This document shows, piece by piece, positions 22,446 through 33,767 of a stretch of DNA of 64,000 nucleotides; position 1 is the first letter of the stretch; each line of letters begins with the position of its first letter. Source of the stretch: Oscheius sp. JU75 (Eukaryota; Nematoda; Chromadorea; Rhabditida; Rhabditidae); contig JASJZC010000005.1 of the NCBI GenBank assembly GCA_037178855.1, positions 2,790,001 to 2,854,000 on the forward strand, read 5' to 3'. A program made the translations under genes and the position numbers. The notes beneath the pieces are model-generated. The model worked only from the letters and a program-made list of their open reading frames with translations, did not search any database and had not been told where the DNA came from.

Positions 22446-23265
22446 TCGGAAGGATGGCTGCCGATTGCAAGCAGAAGAAGACGACCCGTCGCCCGAAGAA
22501 CAATAACAACGCTACCGTGGAGGATGACGAGCCGAATAGATAGCAGACGCAGAAGAAACCAGCTATGAGGCGACGGGTCGAACAACTTTAGCCCGGAATC
22601 TCTGGAACAGCTGGCGAAATCCTGGGCAATAGTTCGGCAGACACCCCTCGTTTGAATTTTGCCGCCCTTTTGCGAATTTGGCCAACCTCGAGTTTTCTGT
22701 TCCAATACACTCATTTCAGAGTTTCTAACTGTGTTTTTCGGATTCAGCGTGTTCAAAAATGCCTATTAATGTGAGAAATATAGAGAAGTTGCCGATATGA
22801 GCGATCTTTACCGTTGTTGGTCTAACATATGAATTTCCCACTACCGCAGCAGACGCAGCGGCCGCCTACTCGTTCAGCGTCTTCCTGGGAGCAGAGCCAG
22901 GACGGACGTGGTCTATCTGAAGGAGACTTGAATCAAGCTGGACAAGAAGCAGCCGCACTACATCCACGCCAACCGAATCAGTCTGCCGGTTCATGACCGC
23001 ACCTACATATTCACACAGGCTCCGATGGACGATGGTCGCGGGCGCCGGTCATTGTGAACCTGTGCAAGTCTGTCCAGTACTGGCCGCAGAACGAGGGCGA
23101 GACGAGGACTTTCGGTTGCTTCTCTATCCTCCTCAAGAAGAAGGACATGGGGGATCGGGACCGTCTCGGCGTCTACGTCCTGGAGACTTTGGCGAGTTGA
23201 GCGATCCTCGCTTCTTTTCCTCGGAGTCAGATCGGAGCGTAGACTGGAGGTACTACTCGCGTAAC
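22446..23265 (+). pseudogene. decayed worm-type protein tyrosine phosphatase
   Basis: Fragments of a cytosolic PTP domain run in order across changing frames. A basic Asn-rich lead (TTRRPKNNNN) comes first, then SNNFSPESLEQLAKSWA. DVVYLKET follows, an in-frame TGA, HYIHANRISLPVHDRTYIF and TQAPM. A deletion removes the TVGDFWRM-type region and shifts frame. The next pieces are VIVNLCKSVQYWPQNEGET and FGCFSILLKKKD. HYIHAN, FTQAPM and the VNLCKSxxYWP block are typical of the expanded nematode PTP family. The catalytic HCSAGxxR part is absent. At least one stop and two frame shifts are present, so the locus cannot make a phosphatase. A parent copy should exist elsewhere in the genome. Confidence 0.75.
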
Positions 23266-23423
23266 TCAAACTGTTTATTAAAAAGTCGAAATGTTATCGT
23301 TTGGACTCGGCTGAGTCGCGTTGTTTGGAATCGAGTTGGCCGATCTCGAGTCGAAGATCCACGTGACAAAATGCCTCGGATGGACGAACAAACGACTGAT
23401 CTCTCGGTTAAAGATGGCAAGGA

Positions 23424-24514
23424 TCAGTCTGATGGTGGATTTTCAATGAACAAAAGATAAACATACCCTCCACAAGTATGGCCAATAGCCCATGTTCCAG
23501 TTGTCCAGAAGAACAGTGCCAAGGGTCGTTTTGTTCGGGGAGCTATCACATCAAAGCTGATCAACATGAGGCAGTAGACAAGACTGTTGATGACGGCTTG
23601 GAAGAAAAATCGAGCCTCTCGAATTGACTGTTTCGTCCCCGTGTGCAGAGACAGCCTCTGAAGAGCGATACTTTGTTCCCAGAGGAGAGATCTGTGGTCA
23701 TCAAGTGAGTCAATCCTCGGCGTGTTCTCACGACCCTATCAAGCAGACATCAGACCCACTTTTTTTGTCTTGATGAGCATAGAAAGAGTCACCAGATCCA
23801 TGGATCCCATCACACCGAAAAGAGAACAATTGTAGATGAGGTCAATGTACAAAGATAGTCTGTTCCCACACTCATTGTTAGAGAACTGGAAGGTGAACAG
23901 ATCGACGTTGAAATAGAAGCCGCAGTCGCCTGAAACTGATTTCAGAATTATTCAAAAGAAGCCAACCATAGAAATAGATGGAGACGTAAAGAGCGGAGAG
24001 TGAACAGACGAAGATGATGAGGAATCCGGCCACAGATCTGGTGAATTTGTTCCGATAAAAGGCCGGTGTCGTTATGGCCAGGAGTCTAAGAAGACCTATT
24101 TGAATATCAAAGCATACTAACCGATTGACGCTGATGAAGAAGCAGGCATGAAATGCAATTTCTTGGAAGAACAAGCTGAGTTGACCTATATGTTTGTTCA
24201 GTCCAGTGAGGCGAGGGGAGAGTCCCCTGAAGGGATCACTTTAATTAAGTTGAAGGAAGTTGACTCACAATAGCATCAGAGGACAGGACCATAAGAGAAA
24301 AATTGATAGAACACCAATATTGGCCATTGTGTGCAACGTGGTTAACATGCCGAAGGCATTTCTGAACACAATTGATCTTTACAAAAGTCTGTACTCACTT
24401 GAAGACAGTGTTTCTGATCAGAACCACGGCGGAGATGGCATTGAAGACGATCCCGGTAATAGACACTAGGCCAAGAAAGACAGCACAGAGCTCGTCTTGA
24501 ATATCGCCATTCAT
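23424..24514 (-). CDS. nematode 7TM chemoreceptor-like GPCR (srx type)
   Basis: The start ATG at 24514 directly follows CTTCCAG. Seven hydrophobic helices can be read. TM1 is LGLVSITGIVFNAISAVVLI and TM2 is FGMLTTLHTMANIGVLSIFL. TM3 contains HACFFISVNRLLAITTPAFY with the NR-LAI-P-Y signature of srx receptors. TM4 is VAGFLIIFVCSLSALYVSIY, and then comes the extracellular GDCGFYFNVD with a likely disulfide Cys to NNECG. TM5 is LYIDLIYNCSLFGVMGS. TM6 follows SIREARFFFQAV. TM7 is LALFFWTTGTWAIGHTCGG and ends EPPSD-like at 23424. Four short introns are present. Such receptors usually sense environmental chemicals in neurons. The ligand is unknown. The gene appears intact. Confidence 0.8.
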
Positions 24515-24902
24515 CTGGAAGTCGGACTAGGAAGCTGACTGGGACAAGACGTGAAGTTAGTCTCTCATCGATGAGAACAGTGTGGAGAGAGACGGAATGA
24601 CAAACACAGGAAGTTCGAGCTTGTATTTCTATTTTTGGGGAGAGACACGTCTATCAGAAGACTGGAGGAATAACTCGCGCGTAAAGGATTAAAATTCAAA
24701 AAAAAAATTTAAAATTCTGCTACTTTGAACAAACAGCCGTGTTGAAGTAATAGACCAGACAAGCAGGAAATTGTCATTGGAACATTACTCGGATTATTCT
24801 TGCGATGTCTGCATAAGGGGATTACCCACCTACAATATTCAAAAGATTCATTATCCTTTAATTTATCATAATGTACAAACAACAACCTCTTCTGGTTCTT
24901 CT

Positions 24903-26200
24903 CTAAGCATAAATGTCATCGCCTGTCAGTTTCTCCAGAGTAAGGAATGTGACCGGTTCTTTTTTGGTGATCTCTCCGAGGAGAGGAAACCTGGCCTGGA
25001 GGGACAGCCATTGGACAGAACTACTACCTTTGGCATGGGGAGTACAGACTCCAGAGACCTCACAGATCCAAGAACTGTGAGCGTTCAGGATCACACTCAC
25101 GTCTTCTGCTTCCACTGAACGGGTTTTTTGAATTGGGAAAGGAGGGGAAACAGACCATGGATACCCAGACTTCTGATATCGACGATGGCGGCACAGGACT
25201 TTCCGGCCACGTAGACTGCCGAAACGAAGGCTGTTCCATTGGCATCAAAGACTATCTGACTGGATCCACTGTCGCCCTAAGGGAGGATCACATGGATTGT
25301 TGAGCAGAAACTAACTCCGCAACCAGCTCCGTGGGGATGAGAGGAGCAGATGAGGTTCTCGTGCTTGACATCCTCTCCTGAGCACTCTTCCTTCGAGACA
25401 GTCTCGTGTTTTCTCAGGATACCAGCGGGTGTTTCAAGGGCCACACCGTAGCCGAACATGCTGAAATGGGTCCCGGGAAAAATTGATTCGTCGGACAAGC
25501 AGGCTGGCTGAACTGTACTCGTGAAGGGAACTTCTGTCTCCAGCTCGATGACAGCCACATCACCTTGGAAGGGATTGTAGATTCTGTCAAAACATTGAGC
25601 GAGGACGTATTGACTGGAGAAGAAGACCTAAATAACCTGTTAGACTAAAGTAGGAGCATGCAACCTTATTGATCTTGATTCCCTTGGGATCGAACTGTGA
25701 ACTGCAGTTGTCCTGAAGACAGACATCGGGGGCCACGACCAGGAATCGGTCGAGATTACGACGGTTCATCGAGTAGTGAACCACCTCGAGCGTGCTGTTG
25801 ATCTGGCTGAAGTAGAAGAATGAAGAATAGAGAGGAACAAGTACCAGACGGGCTCGATAACCTGTCCGAAGCAGTGTGCAGCTGTCAAAACATGTCTCGA
25901 ACTGATCAAAGTCCCGCTGCAGATCACTCGGCTCATGTTGAATTCTGAGTAGTTCAATTTTGCTTAGAGAAATAACAAAAAAATACGATTGTCTAGGCTT
26001 ATCTCCGGATTCCATTTTTGGGTGTACTTCAAGGCTACGGTCCATGGGGCCTCGACTCTCTTGGCTTCCGGGGTATACATGGACCTCTGGGCACGATTGG
26101 TCGTCACAGCCAGCCTCTTTCCGCAAGTGTCTCGGAGCAGTGAACTCTCTTCTGGAGACAAAGGCCCGGCAGCTACTAATGAAATGAGAAAAATGAACAT
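24903..26200 (-). CDS. secreted trypsin-like serine protease (S1 family)
   Basis: The start ATG at 26200 gives a signal peptide (MFIFLISLVAAGPLS). A Cys-containing propeptide follows (LLRDTCGKRLAVTTNRAQRS), then PWTVALKY in place of the usual IVGG activation site. The catalytic triad is visible: His in VLTAAHCFG, Asp in GDVAVIELETEVPF and Ser in GAGCGGDSGSSQIVFD. Further landmarks are QPACLSDESI, FGYGVALE and FVSAVYVAGKSCAAIVDI. The C-terminal extension (SSWICEVSGVCTPHAKG and beyond) is longer than in trypsin. A 50-nt intron joins IRSL to VEAEDVSV. The residue that sets P1 specificity lies in the GAGC-adjacent region, but I cannot assign it with confidence. Substrate unknown. Confidence 0.85.
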
Positions 26201-26419
26201 AGCGCGCTTTGTCCTCTGTCTGACCCATCAGCCCTTTTATGGAAACGGCTATTTGTTCTCTGCTTTTTGAGCCATTGTTAGCCGCCTGCTGTACAGCAGC
26301 AAAAGTTAAAATTGGAAACGAATCTTTCAAAAAGTAATTATGTTTTCTTGTCAAGCAAATTCAGATACAGTTGGCAACATATAGAGGAAACTCGTCTGCT
26401 GGGTTCTTTCTCGGCCACG

Positions 26420-27481
26420 ATGTTTTTCTGGGTAGCTCTCGTCTTCGGCTTCCTGCTCTACAGTCCTCTCGCCCAGTCGAAGGACGTCTTCACTCCGAAC
26501 TTCGGACCGATCTTAACTGGAATTCTGAAGACCTCGGCTTTTACTAGTGACGTTGGTAGCAACTACTCTTCCTCTACGAGGGAATTCTCCAATGGAACAC
26601 TGTCGAGTTCAAGCAGCGTACCTCCTACCTCGAAATCTACCGTGACCAATAGTCTGAGCGAATCGACCACTGCTGCGTCTTCTACAGCAGCCAACTCAAC
26701 TGTCCAGCCAAGTTCAGGCGCTCCTACTTCGACTGCTCCTACAGCTGCGACGACGGTTTCTCCTCCGATGAATGCGATCGAGGGATCTTCTTCTTCGTCT
26801 ACGGTTCTCCCAACCACGACTGCCCCTGTTCTCACGACGGAGAGTCAGAACATGACGATTCCTTCCACCAGAATGGCTCTGACGGCTACGACTCCAGAAT
26901 CCTCAGCTATGAACACTTTGGCTACTACAACTGTCCCAACTACTACTAGTACAGTCAGCACGACAGTGCCGACCACGACCACGTCTGCTGCTCAGCCGAC
27001 TACGACGACCACAGTCCCAACTGCTTCTAGTGCAGTCCATACTACATCAGAGTCTACGACTGGTCCGATCACTACGACTCTCCCTCTGACAACCACGGTC
27101 ACGTCTACTACAGAAGCTACGAGTGGTGAAACAATTGGAAGTGGAAGTCAGATGGGAAGCGTGGAGGCACACGTAAGCCAGGGATCGGAAAAGGAAAAGG
27201 AAGGAAGTGAGGTTCTCTTCTGGGCTCTGCTCGTCGTCAGCATAGTCGGCATCGTTGGCGGAGGAGTTGGAGTCTTCTTCTCGTGCAAAAAGCTGAAGCA
27301 AAAGGATAAGACGAAGGAGAAAGGACCGAGCAAGAAGAAGAGGACAAAGAGTCTCCTGAAAGACACTATCGCCACGACGGATGAGACGGTCAAGTCGAGT
27401 CAGCTGCCGGTCTCGGAGAGCCCTAAGAAGACGCCACAGCCGATGTCGGACAGTATCAAGAAGACCAACAACAAAATTTAG
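26420..27481 (+). CDS. mucin-like single-pass membrane protein
   Basis: One exon encodes 353 residues. A signal peptide (MFFWVALVFGFLLYSPLAQS) starts at ATG 26420; an earlier in-frame ATG at 26312 would bury it. The ectodomain of about 230 residues is almost entirely Thr, Ser, Ala, Pro and Val in loose TTT/STV/TAP runs, ideal for O-glycosylation, with several NXS/T sites. A transmembrane helix (VLFWALLVVSIVGIVGGGVG) precedes a basic cytosolic tail (KKLKQKDKTKEKGPSKKKR) with scattered SP sites. This is the layout of a surface mucin or glycocalyx protein, with no homologous domain to name. It is divergent from the protease gene, with 219 bp between starts, so the two may share a promoter. Confidence 0.75.
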   Translation: MFFWVALVFGFLLYSPLAQSKDVFTPNFGPILTGILKTSAFTSDVGSNYSSSTREFSNGTLSSSSSVPPTSKSTVTNSLSESTTAASSTAANSTVQPSSGAPTSTAPTAATTVSPPMNAIEGSSSSSTVLPTTTAPVLTTESQNMTIPSTRMALTATTPESSAMNTLATTTVPTTTSTVSTTVPTTTTSAAQPTTTTTVPTASSAVHTTSESTTGPITTTLPLTTTVTSTTEATSGETIGSGSQMGSVEAHVSQGSEKEKEGSEVLFWALLVVSIVGIVGGGVGVFFSCKKLKQKDKTKEKGPSKKKRTKSLLKDTIATTDETVKSSQLPVSESPKKTPQPMSDSIKKTNNKI

Positions 27482-27587
27482 AAGTAACGAGTAATGAGCA
27501 AATAGCCTCGACGGGGTTGGATTGTTGACAGTTTATAAAACAAACGGAAAGAAACAAGACAAACATTGAAAGAATAATTAGAAAACT

Positions 27588-30500
27588 TCAAGGCTGACTG
27601 TCCGTGGAAGCCTCTCGTCGCTTGTGATGTCGATCACGATGATCCATACTCTTGCCTCTGGCGACCTGTTTGATCTGACGGAAGGTCTTTCTCTTCTCCT
27701 TGACATCTTCTGAGTAGTTTCTTCGCTCAGCCTCAGCTCGTTCAGCAGCGGCCTCTGTAACAAATCTCACTGACGAGTCTACCTCGAGACTCACTCTTCT
27801 CCTTGTGCTTTTCGTGACGGTAACGACGATAGCTGTTCCTCCATTTCTCAGCAGCCTCGGCAGAGATTTCGGGAGCAGTTCGACCAAAGTTCGAGGTCTC
27901 CTTCATTTGGAAGGCACGGAGCACTTTGAGCTGGAAAGGATGAGGGTAGACGAGAAGAATACGTAGTTTTCTACAGAACGAGAGTACTAGACACTTTAAT
28001 TGTATAATCCGGCCGTACACTAGTACCCTGAAGCATGCAAGATATCCCGTAGCAAATATCTAAAGAAATGTATCGGCATCGGGCGGACAGGCAGAAAACA
28101 CTCCCTTCGTGCTCTACACTTACCAAGTCGAACACCCTGTACAGGAAATTGAAATCGTCCTGAATAACATTTCTCTGAACAGAACCAAAAGAATAGCATA
28201 AGCAGAAGATCATTGAAGGCAGTTAGTAAGCAGATTCATTGATATGTACAGGCAATGTTAGTCTTTAGAAGTATATATTTTGTTATTATTGACGTCGGAA
28301 AACAGGTTGTTGATGGTACTTACGTGGTTTCCGAGAAGGAACATGCCGCGAAGCCAGAGACTCTTGCCCGACCGACGGACAGCCACGGCTCGAGATCGAG
28401 TTCGGGTCTGGTAGTCGCCGTTGATGTGAATTGGAGTGGGAGCGACCTGGAATGCATTGAAGATGGATAGAGTAAGGGAGGGTACCTCTCCACGACCGAC
28501 CTTCCAATTCTTCGGGAGTTTCTTGCTAGGGATTGTCGCGACAATCTGTCCCCAGATGAGCTCGGAGAGCCCGAGAGCGACGCAGACCAGCCACTGGGAT
28601 ACGTAGTCAACTCGAGAAAAAGTAAGGATTACCTGGTAGAGAGTCAAAGGAGCAGTGGAGAACCAAGCTCCTCCGTACTGGACGATGATGATCTGGGCAA
28701 TGAAGGTACTGATCCAGATGACACAGAACACCCTGTTTCCGATCAGTCCCTAAACTTTTATTGCAGTGGATGAGAGAGAACCAACCTTAAAGACATTCCT
28801 CTCGTTGTGGACCTTCCTGGCATTGATCTCATTGAAAACCGTCATCATGACGAAGGCGTTGAAAACGATTGTGAAGTGAACAGAGGGAGGAGCGAAGAGA
28901 GGAGCATAGAGACCCGACTTGATGTTGAAAAAGTGAGCGCCTGAGATTAGATGATTGTGAGGAGTCTTCAGAAGACATACCGTAATAGAAGAGAGTAAAA
29001 AGAATGGCAAGCTGATAGATGGCATGGCAGAGAATGTTCTTGACCATGGTCCTGGAGATCAGTGACTTCTTTCGGCCATACGGCTTTCTGTTCAGGAGGT
29101 CTTCGCCCGGAACTTCTGTCGCGAGAGCGAGAGAGGCCAGAGTATCCATGATCAAGTTGATCCAGAGCATGTGGACGGCCTTGAGAGGAGAGTCAGAGAC
29201 GGTACAAGCTCCAATGAAGGCAGTCACCACGGCCACGACATTGACAGTCAGCTGGAATTGGAGGAACTTGGAGATGGAGTCGTAGACGTTTCTTCCCCAC
29301 ATCACAGCCTTCACGATCGAGGTAAAGTTGTCATCAGTCAAAATGATATCCGAAGCCTCCTTGGCCACATCAGTTCCGGCTATTCCCATCGCGAATCCGA
29401 CGTCGGCCTTTTTCAGAGCCGGTCCGTCGTTAGTTCCGTCACCTGTGACTGCCACAATCTCACTGAAACTTCTGTTCTACTGGTAAAGAGAATAATCACC
29501 GTTGAGTAGTGACCTTGCTGTCGATGATCCCCTTGACCAAAGTGTACTTGTCGGCCGGTTGAGCTCGAGCCAGAACACGTAATCGAGGCCAGATCTCGTC
29601 TAGTTTAGCTTGAGACACCTTCCCGGTCTCATCACGAATCTTCTCATTGAATTCTCTTCCCTCAAGAGCCAAGAAATCCTCTCCCGGTTCCAAGATCTTA
29701 CATGAAATGGCGATGGCTCTGGCTGTGTTGATATTGTCACCAGTTACCTAGAGAAAACTCGTGCCAACACAGATTCTGTGACTCACCATTCTGACAGTGA
29801 TGCCAGCTTTTCGACACTTGTCGATGGCTGCCGGGACCTCGGGGCGGACAGGATCCTGGATTCCGCAGATGGCGATACCGACAAAGTTCTTGTACATTCC
29901 GTCCTCGTCCTCCCATTTGATTTCACTGTCTTCCTCGAACTGGATTTCTGTTCTGTCAGCCTCTCTAGCCTCTTTTCGGATAAAGTCTTTGTAGGCGATA
30001 CAGATGGTTCGGAGTCCATTGTCAGCCATCTGTGAGATGACCGTGGCGTTGATCTCCTTCAGTCGATCCTCATTGAAAGTGTGCGGCTTGCCATCCGATC
30101 CGATAAGATAGCTGCATCTGCCCAGAACAATCTCACTGGCTCCTTTGCAGTAGACTCGGTATCCGACGTCCTTGCCCTCATCTAACAGACGAATTACTGT
30201 CATCATACATTTGCGCGACGAGTTGAATGTGTAGACCTTAAAGTGAGTCTCCTCGGGGTATTTCTTCCTGATCTGAGCGTAGTTTCCTCCCAGAGTGTTG
30301 ACGAAACCGAGCAGACCACATTCCGTCTTGTTTCCCAGCTGCTGCATAGCCTCTCCGGCCTTCACAGGCTCCTGGATCATACTGTTATAGGCCGAATTGA
30401 CGGAAATAGCTTCCATAAGAAGATGAGCAGTGTTTCCTGGCAGAGCTGATCCTTTCGGTTGGTTAGTCGTTCCTTCGTACAGATTTCCATTTACATAAGA

Positions 30501-32237
30501 CTGAACGACCGTCATTCTGTTCGTTGTCAGTGTTCCGGTCTTGTCCGAACAGATCGAAGTAGCATTTCCCATTGTCTCACAGGCGTCCAGATGGCGAACG
30601 AGGTTGTTGTCATGCATCATCTTCCTAACAGAGTAGGTTAGAGCCAGGGCAATAGCCAGTGGGAGACCTTCAGGGATTGAGATGACAAGAATTGTGACAG
30701 CAATAATAAAAAATTTGACAAAGGCCTGGATGTCCGAGAAGACGAAGGACTTTCCAGCCAGGGCGTAATTAGTGATACAGAAGCGTGTAATCAGAACTAT
30801 GAGGGCGATGACCGCTACAGTTGTTCCTAGAATTCGCTATTAGACTGTTCGGCGGAAACAGCTTACCACAGTAAATGATCTGGAGAGCGAGTTTGGCCAG
30901 CTTGGTTTGGAGGATACTCTTCGAATGGATTCCATCGTCATCGTCGCTCTTGGAAGAGTTGGAGGAACTGGACGAGGATCCGGAAGAGGTACTCGAAGAA
31001 GAGGAAGAGGACGAGGTGGAAGTCGAATCGTCATCATTGTCGCTGGCTCCCTTTCCGCCCAGAAGAGTCATGATGATTCCAGTCTGAGAGTTTACTCCCA
31101 CAGCAGTCACCAGCATCTTTCCAGAACCTTCCATGGCGTAGGTACCCGACAAAAGAACAGGATCCGTTTCTACCGACTTCTTGATATGATCCGACTCCCC
31201 GGTCAAAGAGGATTCGTCGATCTGTAACAGTATTGTACTGTAAAGACTATGAACGCACCTTGAGATCATTAGCTTGCAACAAGAAACCGTCAGCCGGAAG
31301 CAAGTCTCCGTATTTGACTCTGGCAATGTCCCCAACCACGAGATCTGATACTGGAACATCTTTGGCTTCTCCATCTCTGATGACGGAGAATGTCTGACCG
31401 GTCTCGATCTTCTCCTGAAGGGATCGGAACTGTCTCTCCTTTGAAAAATCGTTGATGGCTGTTACAAGGACTGAAAATGACATATAAGAAAAGACAGAAG
31501 AGTTACTGACCAACAATAATGACACAGATGAGAATGGCGACTCCCTCGATCCAAGCAGTTCCATGTCCTTCTCCCTTGTGCTCACTATGCACAGTACTGC
31601 TGGCAGCCAATGCTGCTAAACAGTGATTGGATTGTAGAAGTTTGTTCACATACCCATAGTTACATTAACCGTGGCTTCTAAGTCCTGTTCTACCTCCATC
31701 CCTGGTTCGTAGAACGAAAGAGCTAGATTGATGAAGCCTGCTACGACCAAAATGATCAAAGTCGGGTCCTAAACCTTTTTTGTTTCGTAAAACGATCAAA
31801 AAGGTTCAAAGATATGCCAAACCGAAACGGAACAGACCTTACAAGCGTCGAAGACCAGTCGAAAAAAGTTTTTGCTCTTGGCCGGCGGGATACTGTTCGC
31901 TCCAAACAGGACACGTCTTCTGTCCAGCTCATGTTGATTAGAGGAGAGCCCTTGGATTTGGTCAGCGTGGAGCTTCTTTGCCAGTCCTTCCACTCCTTCG
32001 TGTTCATTGGCCAGCTGAATTGGTAGCTGTGAAGAGGATTCGGATGAAGACTCACCCGAACAATAGCTTCGGCTCCGCGAGCCTCCATAAGGTTGCGAAG
32101 TTGCGCGAGAGTACATCCGAACTCTTTCGGGACCTGCAAATGTACCCAGTTAGCTCAGTTTTAGATTGGTATCCTTTTTTTTGGCCTACCTCGCCATCCC
32201 GCGACTTGTCTCTGAACAAAAACGATCTCTTGGCCAT
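27588..32237 (-). CDS. ATP2B: plasma-membrane Ca2+-transporting ATPase (P2B type)
   Basis: This pump exports cytosolic calcium and is activated by calmodulin. From the N-terminus: [19 protein letters not shown], the first helix pair ([19 protein letters not shown]), and an actuator domain with [18 protein letters not shown] and [15 protein letters not shown]. An unusual Ser/Asp-rich insert comes next. Helices with [16 protein letters not shown] follow, then phosphorylation motif [13 protein letters not shown], hinge [19 protein letters not shown], and [19 protein letters not shown]. The C-terminal cytosolic tail has a [11 protein letters not shown] segment and an IKVLRAFQM segment like the calmodulin-binding IRVVKAFR of animal PMCAs. 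The tail is shorter and more basic than in vertebrates. About 13 introns are present, including a 29-nt one at 32027-32055. The start here ([16 protein letters not shown]) is one of two possible first exons. Confidence 0.93.
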
Positions 32238-33590
32238 CTTACTGCGACATTCTGGACTAGACCGACAATCAAAAGGTTCTAATTCGGATTCTGAAACAGA
32301 ACCAACGAATCAAGGTAAGAGAAAGGGAAGGAAACAAGAGACTATCGATGAAAACAAAAATAGAGAACTGGAAATGGATGATGGTCAAGGGAGAGGAAGG
32401 GTGGACCGAAGCTGGTGATAGGTAAACATGTTTGTTTGGATCTGTCTACAAGAACACATGTTTCTTTCTCACTTAGGCTATTCTAACAGATGAACAATAA
32501 AGGAAATGCTCAAGAGAATGGGTACATCCGTACCACACGACCGTCCTTCGACGGCATTCGGGTTGGTCTATCAATCAAAAAAGGAGATTCATGAAGCCGA
32601 GATTGAAACCGGGTCTCACGGCTGTGTAACTATGGGTTGAAAGGTCAAAGCTTATCATAACTCACTCTACCTGTTCCTAAAAGAAGACGAAATCGTGTTC
32701 GAGGGTAACCTACTAGCAGAACTAAATTGTAGTTAGCCACAAGAGCAATCAATTAGGAATTGTAATTTGTGAAACAGAACTCCCAAACAAAGTTGTAATT
32801 TTTTCCGCTCTAGTGGTCAGTAGGCTATCGGAACACTGATACCTTGAGTCACTTGCCTTTCTGGAAAGGGAAAGTTTTGGGTTAAAGTCTGGATAGAGAC
32901 TGGGGTACCGGGAGATTTAATGGATGCCTGGCTAACGAACGAACTTTTGTACGGACCACCAAAGCTCCCTAGAAGAGAGCCAATTCGACAGAAAGAAACA
33001 AGTGAATGACCAAAAACAGTAGATCTGGTTCACGTGAACTTTCTGGATGCTGGGTGTCACATCATCTTACGCGCGAGAAGAAAGAAATTGATCAGGTATC
33101 ATTACCTGCTTGGGAACAAAACAAAGGTTGGATTGCGGCAGAGACAGAAGAAATGACCCTTGGAAGAGGAACATCTGGCAGATATTTTATGCTGATGACC
33201 GCATGGATCAAGTTTCTCTTTCAGTATGCCGTTGGCAGACTGTAAACCGTTGTTTATTCCCCAGTGGTGTCAAGAAAGCAATGCTGCGTATTTTGGGTAG
33301 GCCAGCTGCTTTTTCGAAACTTTTGAGGGAGTCAAGGAGAAAACAGACTAGAAATCTATACTTTTTAGCTAAGGAATAAGGATTGACAACGCTTGGTGAC
33401 TCTTCGATCACTGCTAGTTGGCATTTAGAAACTGTCTGACCGTTTGCCTGACTCGATGTTTGAAAAACAAAAACTCTCAAATACCTTTACAGAAAACTGA
33501 TTGCTGTCCACATCCGATACCTATGTTTGCTCAAAATTAAGCAAAGAGAAACCATCAACCTAAGACCCTTCTCTACAGTATAGCCTCACC
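32238..33590. other. region upstream of calcium pump; intron or promoter
   Basis: I see no supported gene in these 1.35 kb. If the exon at 33591-33767 belongs to the calcium pump, this is the intron that separates alternative first exons; it would also hold the promoter of the short form. Short open frames at 33006-33379 show no splice or homology support. Confidence 0.5.
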
Positions 33591-33767
33591 TCTTTGCCTC
33601 CAATAGTGTCGGGAGCGGTCTGGGCCTTGGCGCCAGCCGCCCCAAACTCAATATCGTCGAGAGTCACATTTGAGGCTTTTCTCATAGCAGGGCAACACAA
33701 ATCGGTATCAGTCAGCTTCGGAGTCGATCGACGGTCTAGGCGCTGGGGTTCACCCGGAGCCTTAGCC
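33591..33767 (-). CDS. probable alternative first coding exon of the calcium pump
   Basis: A splice-bounded exon has a TCTCTTTTTCAG acceptor on its upstream side and a GTGAGG donor. Its open frame reads LTDTDLCCPAMRKASNVT then LDDIEFGAAGAKAQTAPDTI and GGKE. It ends in phase 0, the phase of the pump's second exon, giving [13 protein letters not shown]. This mirrors the short form [13 protein letters not shown]. An internal ATG at 33685 (MRKASNVTL) could start the long form if the acceptor is trans-spliced. No other minus-strand exon with matching phase is seen nearby. The link to the pump rests on phase and position, so it is inference. Confidence 0.5.

Noticed and set aside
25089..25114. A 26-nt micro-intron in the serine protease.
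   Set aside because: A normal 50-nt intron just upstream, ending in TTCAG, gives a continuous frame through the same bases.
26563..26835. Minus-strand frame opposite the mucin-like gene (Val/Glu/Ala-rich).
   Set aside because: It is the reverse complement of the ACX/TCX repeat codons; no splice or start support.
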